From IMG/VR virus record IMGVR_UViG_3300032265_000206, positions 1 to 25,495 of that record: a stretch of DNA of 25,495 nt; one strand, given 5' to 3'. Numbering within the stretch: the first letter of the stretch is position 1; each line of letters starts with the position of its first letter. The notes below the pieces were generated by a model, which had not been told where the DNA came from, made no database searches, and was given only the letters and a program-made list of their open reading frames with translations. The stretch is from a virus. A program made the position numbers and the translations under genes. Of this stretch, positions 7,411 through 15,708 are shown one piece after another.

Positions 7411-8907
7411 TTATCCTAAACTTGCACTCATAATTTTATTTCTGTCTAAAGATTGTTGTGAACTTATTTCAGATGAAACAACATAAGCCTTTACTGGTTC
7501 CTGATTTTGACCTACTGCCTGTGCAATTTGATTAATACCACTTGTTCCAACTACATTAAATGTTGGAGATTTAGAATAACTAGCAGTCATTTGAGTATTT
7601 CCAAAAGACATATCACTACCACTTGCTTTTCCTGATTGAATATCTGAAATTCCTTTTGCTCCTGCTGCAATAGCAGATAATCCTGCTGCAATTGATCCAG
7701 CTAATCCAATCCATGCTAAAGGACTTGTAACACCACCATCTTTAACGAAATTCTTTTGAGCATTTATAGCAATACTTGCAACGGCAGCAGATTGTTCTAA
7801 TATAATTCCTGCAATAGCTAATTCCTTATTTTCTCCAGCAATTTGTCTTAAGCCTTGTCCAAGTTGAATAGCACTTGAAATATATGCTTGTTTCATTGCT
7901 AATTTAGCATCATCTTCAGATTGTTGTTGATTTAATAAATCTTCAGATTTCTTTTTTTCTAATGCTATTTCACCATCAATTCTATCTGTTAAATTTTTAA
8001 ATAATACTTTAGTAACATTTTTTTGATTTTCTTCTAATTTACCTATATAATGAGTTCCTAAATAATCAACATTTGAAATACGTTTATTATAAACTGCTTC
8101 TTCATCTGCTTTTGCTTTATCAATTAATTGTTGCCCATGTTCTAATAATTTTTTAATTTCTTCATCTTCTCTTTTACTTGCTTCAATTCTTGCTAACCTT
8201 CTTTTTTCACCTTCTTCTTTTTCAGTCTTAGTTAATTCTTTTGTTCCTTTATTAAATCTTTCTATTGAAGCATCATAGTTTTTACTGAAATCATTAACAG
8301 AAGATTTAGCATCTTTCCAAGCACCACTAAAATCACCTGATATTAATTTTTTTATTGAACTTCCAAGCATTCCAAGTGATTGAAATACCGCAGTTACTGA
8401 ACTATAAACAACACCAAATGCTTCTGAAACCATTGGTAATGCACTTGTTGCTAAATCAACTAATGTATTAAATAATGGTTCAACTGCATTAAATACTCCT
8501 TGAAATATTTTGGTTAATCCTGTTAATAATGGTTGTAGTTTTTTTGTTGCTTTTTCTGAATTATTAAATGCAGCAACTAATCCACCAACTAAAGAAACAA
8601 TTAATCCAATACCAGTTGCTTTTAAAGCACCACCAAATGATTGAGTTGCTACCTTTACTTTATTTAATGATGCTCCTAATGCACCAACTGGACCACCAGC
8701 CATTTCTAAAGTGTCTACCCAATCAGATGATACATTTTTAGCAGATTTAATCTTATCTTCTAAATCATCAATTTGATTGTAAAGATTTTTAAATGCTTCC
8801 GTTCCAACTTCAGTACTTTTTAATTCTTTTTTTAATTCTTTTAGTTGTTTAATAGATCCACCTATATTATTAGATACATTTAAATCAACTTCTATTTCTG
8901 TTGCCAT
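7411..8907 (-). CDS. Tape measure protein
   Basis: The protein has 498 residues. It starts with a helical coiled region (IKQLKELKKELKSTEVGTEAFKNLYNQIDDLEDKIK), followed by a Gly/Ala-rich hydrophobic stretch (residues about 70-115). A second hydrophobic helix region lies near 130-180, and a charged coiled coil at 230-345. Near 355-420 lies a small-residue hydrophobic segment of the kind seen in tape measure proteins (AGIILEQSAAVASIAINAQ ... IGLAGSIAAGLSAIAAGAKG). At ~1.5 angstrom per residue the length predicts a short tail of roughly 75 nm. The order is unusual: tail-tip genes come before it and head genes after it. Confidence 0.78.
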   Translation of the reverse strand: MATEIEVDLNVSNNIGGSIKQLKELKKELKSTEVGTEAFKNLYNQIDDLEDKIKSAKNVSSDWVDTLEMAGGPVGALGASLNKVKVATQSFGGALKATGIGLIVSLVGGLVAAFNNSEKATKKLQPLLTGLTKIFQGVFNAVEPLFNTLVDLATSALPMVSEAFGVVYSSVTAVFQSLGMLGSSIKKLISGDFSGAWKDAKSSVNDFSKNYDASIERFNKGTKELTKTEKEEGEKRRLARIEASKREDEEIKKLLEHGQQLIDKAKADEEAVYNKRISNVDYLGTHYIGKLEENQKNVTKVLFKNLTDRIDGEIALEKKKSEDLLNQQQSEDDAKLAMKQAYISSAIQLGQGLRQIAGENKELAIAGIILEQSAAVASIAINAQKNFVKDGGVTSPLAWIGLAGSIAAGLSAIAAGAKGISDIQSGKASGSDMSFGNTQMTASYSKSPTFNVVGTSGINQIAQAVGQNQEPVKAYVVSSEISSQQSLDRNKIMSASLG

Positions 8908-9044
8908 TTTATTAATCTTTTGATTTGTCTATATCCTTTTTTCCAAGTCTTTGGAATTTCATTTATACCTTTTGCAATCTCTATTGATTCATGTTTTCTG
9001 TAATGATCTGTGACCATTAATAAATCTAATATATTCTTTATCAT
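8892..9044 (-). CDS. Small basic protein overlapping tape measure start
   Basis: A 50-codon ORF starts MIKNILDLLMVTDHYRKHES and ends KRLIKWQQK. It is basic, helical and without Cys, and fills the only gap between the glycosyltransferase and tape measure genes. Its stop lies 16 bp inside the tape measure gene, which suggests coupling. The repeated motif overlaps its ATG, so an internal start at M10 (MVTDHYRK) is possible if the motif is a promoter. No family recognised. Confidence 0.5.
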   Translation of the reverse strand: MIKNILDLLMVTDHYRKHESIEIAKGINEIPKTWKKGYRQIKRLIKWQQK

Positions 9045-9051
9045 AAACGTA
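9042..9051 (-). promoter_or_regulatory. Repeated gene-start motif, variant copy
   Basis: On the minus strand TACGTTTATG, preceded by AAGACAAAAACAAACAA, the same upstream tract found before copy 16451. The last bases form the ATG of the small ORF, so spacing differs from the three strict copies. Confidence 0.4.
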
Positions 9052-9068
9052 TTTTGTTTGTTTTTGTC

Positions 9069-9992
9069 TTATAATAATGGAGAATTTAACCCTGCTTTTT
9101 GTACTTCGTTATAATAATAATAACTACTTCTATTCTTATCTAATTCTAAATAAGTATTATAAGGTAATTTATTTACATATTCTCCTTTAAAAAACATTCC
9201 ACTATTGGAATCTGCTACACCTGCATTGTGAAGAATCTTATATTTAACTGAATCTGATATATCACTTGTGGACCATCCAAAATCTAGTTCCTTAACTACC
9301 TTTGTTTGATGTCCAAAAAACCAAGCATTGTAAAGCAATGACCACATACCAGCAGTCCATTTTTGTATTGGATAATCATTTTCATATTTAGGAACATAAT
9401 AAGGTTCTTTATTTATGAAATACTGATATAAACTAATTGAATCCTTTTCTACCTTATCCCAAAAAATAAAATTTGTTCCCTTTACTATGTATTGTGCGCC
9501 TCCACTATGATCATTCATTAGTTTAGGAATCATAGTATCAATACCAACTATTCTACACATATCGATTAATAAATCTTCACCCTTTTGCATGATATAATCA
9601 TAGTTAATATAACTATTTGTATCACTTAAATACCATACTTTGTCTTTTTCAAACTTAGAATAATCTGGTGTACCGGTGAAAACTATATCTGAATCATGCA
9701 AAAATAAAGTTTCATCTTTTAATGCAGGATTAGATGCAAGATGTTGTTTCATTAAATTAAAATAAATAGAAGGAATATAACTTGTATTTTCTCTTGTGTC
9801 TTTATAAAAGAAAAATCTAATATTTGAATAATGCTCTTGCAAAATTCTCCATTTAGTTAAATTTTCATTATTAAATCCTAATACTATATCTATTTGATTA
9901 GCATTTATTCCATGCGACATGAAATTATTTATGACAGTTTCTACTTGCCATAAATAATAATCATTCGCAGGTTGACAACAGATATATCTCAT
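9069..9992 (-). CDS. Glycosyltransferase, GT-A fold, probable virion-modifying enzyme
   Basis: The protein has 307 residues. The start MRYICCQPANDYYLWQVETVINNF has a nucleotide-sugar-binding first strand. LFLHDSDIVFTG (96-107) carries a D-x-D motif (D100, D102) for metal and sugar nucleotide. SGGAQYIVKGTNFIFWDKV (163-181) is the acceptor-side GGAQY motif common to GT-A enzymes. The opening QP...YYxWQ and the overall order remind me of plant peptidyl hydroxyproline/serine glycosyltransferases, an impression that needs a profile search. There is no signal peptide or membrane segment, so it acts in the cytosol. It begins 7 bp after the stop of the poly-Thr tail protein and lies inside the tail operon. 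I infer that it O-glycosylates the Thr linkers of that protein. Modification of another virion protein or of a host glycan is possible. Confidence 0.75.
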   Translation of the reverse strand: MRYICCQPANDYYLWQVETVINNFMSHGINANQIDIVLGFNNENLTKWRILQEHYSNIRFFFYKDTRENTSYIPSIYFNLMKQHLASNPALKDETLFLHDSDIVFTGTPDYSKFEKDKVWYLSDTNSYINYDYIMQKGEDLLIDMCRIVGIDTMIPKLMNDHSGGAQYIVKGTNFIFWDKVEKDSISLYQYFINKEPYYVPKYENDYPIQKWTAGMWSLLYNAWFFGHQTKVVKELDFGWSTSDISDSVKYKILHNAGVADSNSGMFFKGEYVNKLPYNTYLELDKNRSSYYYYNEVQKAGLNSPLL

Positions 9993-9999
9993 ATTTATT

Positions 10000-12900
10000 T
10001 TAGCATGTACCTACTTGAGATGTACCACCATTTCCACTTGTTATATAAACACTAGAAGGTCTTGCACAAATACTTCCAACTGGTCCAGAATTTCCATAGA
10101 ATGAGAAATTATCTGAATAACCTGCACAATTTGTATAAGTACCTGAAACATATTCACCATCATTGTAAGCAATTATTTGATAAGTATAACATGTTGGTGC
10201 AGCAGTAGTAGTTGTTGTTGTAGTTGGTACAGTAGTAGTTGTCGTAGTTGTTGGTGCTACATAACCACATGCCGGATCATTAAAAGCAATCACAGATGTA
10301 TATGATCCACAAGAACCATCAGCAAAAACCCCAATCTTATTATGATTTACAGTATCACAATACTCATATAAATAAGTTCCATATGGTTGACATGTAGTAG
10401 TTGTAGTTGTTGTTGGAGTACATGTTCCACCTGCAATACTATTTATTTGATTAGTAAAATTACTATGACTTGTTCTAGATAAATACCTTAAAGTACCTTC
10501 ACCATTTAAGTAATAGAATCCAGAAGAATAATTGGTATATGCCCAGAAAGGAATTGGATTATAAGTTGAGCAATCTCCATTATTTACATCATATCGTAAG
10601 AAAGTATAAACTGGTGTAGCAGTTGTTGTTGTAGTTGTAGTTGGTTCAACATATCCACAAGCAGGATCATTGTATGCAATTACAGATGTATATTCTCCAC
10701 ATGATCCATTTGCAAATACTCCGATTTTATTATGATTTACAGTATCACAATATTCACGAATGTAAGTACCATAAGGTAAGCAAGTAGTAGTAGTAGTTGT
10801 AGTTGTTGCGCAACTTGAATCAATAATAGTATTAATCTGATTTGTATAATTAGTATGACTTGCACTTGTTAAATACCTTGTAATTCCATCTCCATTAATA
10901 ATCTTAAATCCATTTGCATAAGATGTATAAGACCAGAAAGGAATTGGATTAGATTGTGAACAATCATAACTACTAACATCCCAACGATAATAAGTAAATC
11001 TTGGAGTAGCAGTAGTTGTAGTAGTTGTTGTAGTACTTGTTGTAGTAGTTGTGGTAGTTGGAGCAGTTGTAGTTGTAGTTGTACATTCTCCAATAAATGT
11101 TAAATAAGATGCACCTGTACCACTTAATGTTTCATATTGCGCACAAATGGTTGCACCATTACCAATACTAACATTAGTAAATATAACACCATCACATCTT
11201 GTATAACTAACTGTTCTTGGACTACCTGATTGATTTTGATAATTCTCACATGGGAATGTAGGTCTTGCAGTTGTTGTTGTTGTTGTAGTACAATATGATG
11301 CAAAGAAAATCATTGTATGATCAGTATATGCTGAACAATTATTACCATTATAAACTCGAACTGTATAACTTTTAGATGCAGTTTGATTTATATAACCTGT
11401 ATTATAGTAAGCTGATCCACTTGTAATATATCCAGATGGACTACTACATCCATCATTTGTACATGTAAATGTATCACCTTCACAAACTTTATATCTATCT
11501 CCATTAACTACACTTGAAAGTATTAAAACACCTGCTTGATTTGTATCACAATTAGGTGTAGTACTTCCTAAATTAAATGTAGGATTAGGTATAGCAGTAG
11601 TTGTACTTGTAGTTGTACTGGTAGTTGTAGTACTTGTAGTTGTAGTACCACTTAAATTTATTGTTCTAAAATCAGACATTAATTCAAGACTTGTTTCACC
11701 AGTAGTTAATTCTGTTGAATATGAATTAATAATATATCTCTTATCCCTAATTACTATTTTATCATTTAAATTAAGTTTTGATAATAGAAAAATAGGTAAA
11801 ATTGCTTTTAATTTCATTAATCTTGACTTTTGATTAAATGTATTTGAAATATATGCTGAATAATAATTATTAAATAATCCATTAGTTTCTACTTTATCAG
11901 TATAGCTTGATTGTTCTGCTCCCCAATTTATAGTATTAATAACAGATGATACTAAAGTATCTTGACCAAATAAATTATAAGTTGTATTACTTGATATAGT
12001 AGTTTCTTCAGAAAATTTAAATACTTGACTTGAAGATAATGTTTGAATAGTTCCATAATCATAAAGTATTACTGGTTTGGGAATGTATGCAGTATAATCT
12101 GCTCTTATTGAATATCCAATTTGTAAATTAGTATTAGTGAATTTAGTAAACGGCATATTTTCAAAAGGTAATTCAATTGAATATTGTTCACCATCATTAT
12201 CAACATCATATTTTAAATCTCCATAAGGAATATCTGATCTAGAAAGAAAAGCAGTTGCCAATAAATTTTCACAATCTTCATGTTTGAAATTAATTGTTTT
12301 ATATGGTTTTACTCTTTCTAAATCTATGTCATCTGATTGACAATATTTTGATATATCATAAGTTTGTCCTTCTGAATACCAATCTTCAAGTTGTTGAATT
12401 TTATATGTGATTCCATCAGATGAAAAGCATGTAAGATTAAACATCTTTAATATTCCACTAAAGAAATCTTCTGCTTTAATCTCTGGCATATATTCAGAAA
12501 CATTCAAAGTTATAACTGGACTTTGTGATGTGCTTTGATTTGCTAAAACATCTGCAACTACTGAACTTCCATTATTAATTTCAAAATGATAAACAGATGT
12601 ATAAATAATTGATTCAGTTGATGACATATTAAAAGAATATTTGCCTGAATCAACTAAAGGAATATTTAATGTTAATGGTGATGCTGAAGGTGTAGTATAA
12701 TTTGATTGTGTACTTATCTTAACACCATTTTTAAATACTGAAAAAGTAAATGGTCTACCAAATATATTATCTGGATCTGTAAAAGTTAATACGATATAAG
12801 AACTACTTACATAATTAGGTGATGTTGGTTGTGTAAAATTTAATGAATCAGTAGTTAAATCAAATAAACTTTCTGTTCCTACTGTACTTGATTTAGATTG

Positions 12901-13653
12901 GAAATCTATTTTATCACTTTCATTTTTCAATTCAAATTTATCTGTATTCTTCAACCAAAGAAAAGCAGATGTAAATTTAGGATCTGATAAAAATGAACCA
13001 GTAAATGTTATTCCTAATTGAGTTGCAATAGATTGTAATATTTTACTTACTCTCATTGCAGGAAATAATTCGTTATAATAAATTGGTGTAATAGATTTAC
13101 TTATATCCCAATTTGTTGCATTTGTCCCATTAGTATTATATTGCCATATGTTTTTAGATGATATTAAAGGAAATTTTACATCATTACTTACGGATCCTGT
13201 AACTCTTGCTTTAACAACTGAACCTGAATAAACAAAATTATAAATTGAATAATCAAAATCTCTTAAAAATCTATTTGAAAATTTATCTTTTAAAGATATT
13301 AATGATCCAAAGAAAGTTAATGAATAATTATCAATAGCACCTTTTTTATAACTGGCTTTTTCTAATTGTATCTTTCCTTTTCTAAATGTTAATGTATCTA
13401 ATTCGATATAAGCATCTTTTCTTTTAGTAGCATTAAATCCACTATCTAAAGAATTTTCATACCAATGTTTAAATATTGCATTATTATTTTTTGTTGCAGG
13501 AATAGTAAATGATTGTGTAAAATCAGTAAAGACTTTAGAGATATCATTTATATTTTGAATACTACTGGTGATTGAAATATTTTCATCCTGAAATAATTCA
13601 AGTCTTTTAGCCAATCCATCATCACCATAAACAAAAACTGAAACATTTATCAT
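10000..13653 (-). CDS. Tail-tip protein with poly-Thr-linked C-terminal modules
   Basis: The protein has 1217 residues. Residues 1 to ~669 are a tail-tip/baseplate body starting MINVSVFVYGDDGLAKRLELF, with ITSSIQNINDISKVFTDFTQSFTIPATK, a pattern found in Bacteroidetes siphophage tail proteins. KAEDFFSGILKMFNLTC suggests a hub-like domain. From T670 on the protein is a string of ~50-100-residue modules, most with two or more Cys, separated by runs of mostly 6-8 Thr (some with Ser, Ala or Pro). Linkers lie near 670-687, 788-795, 858-880, 946-953, 1002-1009, 1076-1083 and 1132-1149. A 63-residue module (PIPFW.YT.Y..GF) and a 48-residue module (YCDTVNHNKIGVFA.GSCG.YTSVIA.NDPACGYV) each occur twice. 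Thr codons mix ACT, ACA and ACC, so the runs are kept at protein level. The modules probably form extended receptor-binding or glycan-binding arms; the linkers look like O-glycosylation sites. The start overlaps the upstream stop (ATGA). Confidence 0.82.
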   Translation of the reverse strand: MINVSVFVYGDDGLAKRLELFQDENISITSSIQNINDISKVFTDFTQSFTIPATKNNNAIFKHWYENSLDSGFNATKRKDAYIELDTLTFRKGKIQLEKASYKKGAIDNYSLTFFGSLISLKDKFSNRFLRDFDYSIYNFVYSGSVVKARVTGSVSNDVKFPLISSKNIWQYNTNGTNATNWDISKSITPIYYNELFPAMRVSKILQSIATQLGITFTGSFLSDPKFTSAFLWLKNTDKFELKNESDKIDFQSKSSTVGTESLFDLTTDSLNFTQPTSPNYVSSSYIVLTFTDPDNIFGRPFTFSVFKNGVKISTQSNYTTPSASPLTLNIPLVDSGKYSFNMSSTESIIYTSVYHFEINNGSSVVADVLANQSTSQSPVITLNVSEYMPEIKAEDFFSGILKMFNLTCFSSDGITYKIQQLEDWYSEGQTYDISKYCQSDDIDLERVKPYKTINFKHEDCENLLATAFLSRSDIPYGDLKYDVDNDGEQYSIELPFENMPFTKFTNTNLQIGYSIRADYTAYIPKPVILYDYGTIQTLSSSQVFKFSEETTISSNTTYNLFGQDTLVSSVINTINWGAEQSSYTDKVETNGLFNNYYSAYISNTFNQKSRLMKLKAILPIFLLSKLNLNDKIVIRDKRYIINSYSTELTTGETSLELMSDFRTINLSGTTTTSTTTTSTTTSTTTAIPNPTFNLGSTTPNCDTNQAGVLILSSVVNGDRYKVCEGDTFTCTNDGCSSPSGYITSGSAYYNTGYINQTASKSYTVRVYNGNNCSAYTDHTMIFFASYCTTTTTTTARPTFPCENYQNQSGSPRTVSYTRCDGVIFTNVSIGNGATICAQYETLSGTGASYLTFIGECTTTTTTAPTTTTTTTSTTTTTTTTATPRFTYYRWDVSSYDCSQSNPIPFWSYTSYANGFKIINGDGITRYLTSASHTNYTNQINTIIDSSCATTTTTTTTCLPYGTYIREYCDTVNHNKIGVFANGSCGEYTSVIAYNDPACGYVEPTTTTTTTATPVYTFLRYDVNNGDCSTYNPIPFWAYTNYSSGFYYLNGEGTLRYLSRTSHSNFTNQINSIAGGTCTPTTTTTTTCQPYGTYLYEYCDTVNHNKIGVFADGSCGSYTSVIAFNDPACGYVAPTTTTTTTVPTTTTTTTAAPTCYTYQIIAYNDGEYVSGTYTNCAGYSDNFSFYGNSGPVGSICARPSSVYITSGNGGTSQVGTC
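10259..11038 (-). repeat. Two tandem ~390-bp units in the tail-tip gene
   Basis: Sequence beginning acataaccacat at 10259 recurs as acatatccacaa at 10649, 390 bp (130 codons) on, and similarity continues through a 48-residue module, a Thr run, a 63-residue module and a second Thr run. Copies are clearly diverged at DNA level but aligned along the unit, indicating an older duplication of a two-module cassette. Confidence 0.85.
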
Positions 13654-14720
13654 AGTACATTATTTAATAAATTATAAGCATATTCAAAATCTATGGTATA
13701 ATTTATATTTTTATCTTGTAAAATAGTTTTTAAATCTGTTTGAGTAGTTTTTAAAGTTACAGGTTTATTATCTAATAAGACAACTTCACTTAACATTAAA
13801 TCTTGAATCAAATCTGAATAATTTTGAGGAACAAAACCAGTATTTAAAGTTACGGTTTGTCTTGCATTAAAATTAAATGCTTTAGTTTGTCCTCTATAAG
13901 CATTGTAGTTATAAGCACTTGGAAGCAAGTTATACATTGTACTTGAAACCATAAATTGATTTATCTGTGCTTTAAAAAATGTAAGGAACTGCCAACCTCC
14001 ATAACGATTAATAAATGAACATACTACTGGTGTATATTTATTTTCACAAATAGGATTTACATTAAATACAGAAGAATAAGTCAATGTACCACCTACATAA
14101 TACTTTAAAGTAGTGATTGTACCATCATTATAGTTTGCACTTGATGTTGTTAATGGAACTTTATACATGTATTTACCTGCACTTACTCCTGTTCCAAAGA
14201 TAGTTGTAGTAATTACATTATTATTACGAATATCTTTGTACTCTACATCTAATTTATCTCCTGTTGCATTGTTAATTAATACGTTTACAAAGGGAATATT
14301 ACCCAAATTGTATTGAATTTCTTTAGAATTATCACCTAAAAGACAGTAATTATTTAACGGATTTGTCTGATTATTGCCACCAATATAGTTAATATAGCCA
14401 TCTACACCTGCATAAGTTGTCGTATCAAGCAAAGAATATACTGTTGAAGATGTTTCTTTGTATCTTTTTATCGATATGTTACACCATTGGTTGTCTGTTC
14501 CATTACTTGAAACAATATTATTGATATATTCTCTTATATAAGGTGATATATTATAGATATTAGACCTCTGATCATTAGATGCTACCTTTTTAGAAAGAGT
14601 ATAAGTTGGAGTTGAAGGTATTGAGTTAGGACTATTCCAAAAAAATAATTCTATTTTACTTCCAACTTGTGATGTTTCATTGATCTCTATGGTATAAGGA
14701 GATCGAGCATATATTATCAT
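13650..14720 (-). CDS. Tail-associated protein of Bacteroidetes siphophage type
   Basis: The protein has 356 residues and is beta-rich with many Asn, Tyr and Thr. The N-terminus (SPYTIEINETSQVGSKIELFFWNSPNSIP) reads as an Ig- or fibronectin-like strand pattern, followed by NIYNISPYIREYINNI. The C-terminal part (LNTGFVPQNYSDLIQDLMLSEVVLLDNKPVTLKTTQTDLKTILQD) is the most distinctive. Position between tail completion genes and the tail-tip protein, with 4-bp overlaps on both sides, supports a distal tail or baseplate component made in equal amounts with its neighbours. I do not recognise a named family. Confidence 0.6.
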   Translation of the reverse strand: MIIYARSPYTIEINETSQVGSKIELFFWNSPNSIPSTPTYTLSKKVASNDQRSNIYNISPYIREYINNIVSSNGTDNQWCNISIKRYKETSSTVYSLLDTTTYAGVDGYINYIGGNNQTNPLNNYCLLGDNSKEIQYNLGNIPFVNVLINNATGDKLDVEYKDIRNNNVITTTIFGTGVSAGKYMYKVPLTTSSANYNDGTITTLKYYVGGTLTYSSVFNVNPICENKYTPVVCSFINRYGGWQFLTFFKAQINQFMVSSTMYNLLPSAYNYNAYRGQTKAFNFNARQTVTLNTGFVPQNYSDLIQDLMLSEVVLLDNKPVTLKTTQTDLKTILQDKNINYTIDFEYAYNLLNNVL

Positions 14721-15259
14721 TTTATTTTCTTTAATTCGTAATCAACAATATAATCTACATCTAATGCAAATGCTTTTCCTAATTCACTATCAATGTATTT
14801 CTTCTTAGCAGCTTCAAATGGTTTTGTAAAAAATAAACTAGGTCTTAATCCAGTTTGATAAATACTTCTAGTAATAATAAATGCAGTAGATTGATATGAT
14901 ATAAATTTACCACTTTCTTTATCTCTAAATTGTATTCCTTTTTGTTTTACCCATCTTTCAATACCTTTTGTTAATCCACCTTTTTGTCCACTACCTGTTC
15001 CAAATTTAAATGGACTATTAGGTGCTTTCCTTGAATTAATTTTACCTTTAACACCTTGATCTTGAAACATTCCATAGTCAGCCATTTTAAAACCAACTAT
15101 TGAATAATCTTTTTCAGTTACAATTTCTCCTTTTAAACTATTATATAACTCCTTTGTGTTGTTCTTTCTACTCTTAGATAGGTTAGACCTTGACTGCTGA
15201 ATTACATAGTCCCTAAATCGTTTTATTAAAGCCTCTGTGTTCTTTAGTTGCATTAGCAA
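14717..15259 (-). CDS. HK97 gp10-like tail completion / neck protein
   Basis: The protein has 180 residues. The basic N-terminal helix (LIKRFRDYVIQQSRSNLSKSRKNNTKELYNSL) precedes a small beta region. Then MADYGMFQDQGVKG and SPFKFGTGSGQKGGLTKGIERWVKQKGIQFRDK match the pattern of gp10-like neck proteins in Bacteroidetes phages. TAFIITRSIYQTGLRPSLFFTKPFEAAKKKY near the end is the usual motif placing such proteins at the head-tail joint. It overlaps neighbours by 7 bp and 4 bp. Confidence 0.65.
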   Translation of the reverse strand: MLMQLKNTEALIKRFRDYVIQQSRSNLSKSRKNNTKELYNSLKGEIVTEKDYSIVGFKMADYGMFQDQGVKGKINSRKAPNSPFKFGTGSGQKGGLTKGIERWVKQKGIQFRDKESGKFISYQSTAFIITRSIYQTGLRPSLFFTKPFEAAKKKYIDSELGKAFALDVDYIVDYELKKIK

Positions 15260-15708
15260 ATAGTCATTTCATTAGGTACAATAATATCAAATGTTAAGGT
15301 CCATCCTGCTACCTTATTTTCAAATCTATCTGTAAAAGGTTCACATAATGGATCACCATCAATTTGAATTAAATTACTAAATAGATCACCTCGTTTTAAA
15401 CTACTAACTAATCTTTGAGCAATAGTAATTTGATCGTTTAATATGTCTAGCATATTGGTATTATTATCAAATAGATTTACCGGAATATCTTTGCTTATTT
15501 CTACTATATCCATAAATAAAATAGAAATATTATAAGATGTTACAAATTCCTTTGGACTTGCATTATTTACAATGATATGTGATAATGGATAAATAGTTTG
15601 TTTAACTAAATCAACTTCAAATATGTCACCAGTACTAACTGAATTAATAAATCCTGTTTCTTTAATATAATCCCTTAATTTATGTATAACGTAATAAAAT
15701 CCGTTCAT
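15253..15708 (-). CDS. Probable tail terminator protein
   Basis: The protein has 151 residues. It opens with a helix (MNGFYYVIHKLRDYIKETGF), followed by strands containing DIFEVDLVKQTIYPLSHIIVNNA and YNISILFMDIV. The C-terminal DPLCEPFTDRFENKVAGWTLTFDIIVPN is the strongest family-like signature. Size, alpha/beta order and place directly after the tail chaperone fit a gpU-like tail terminator; a head-closure role is the alternative. Start and the GT-frame stop share a base (TAATG). Confidence 0.55.
   Translation of the reverse strand: MNGFYYVIHKLRDYIKETGFINSVSTGDIFEVDLVKQTIYPLSHIIVNNASPKEFVTSYNISILFMDIVEISKDIPVNLFDNNTNMLDILNDQITIAQRLVSSLKRGDLFSNLIQIDGDPLCEPFTDRFENKVAGWTLTFDIIVPNEMTIC

Noticed and set aside
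10869-11093. Minus-strand ORF rich in Leu and Gln
   Set aside because: It is the frame-shifted reading of the Thr linker DNA in the tail-tip gene.
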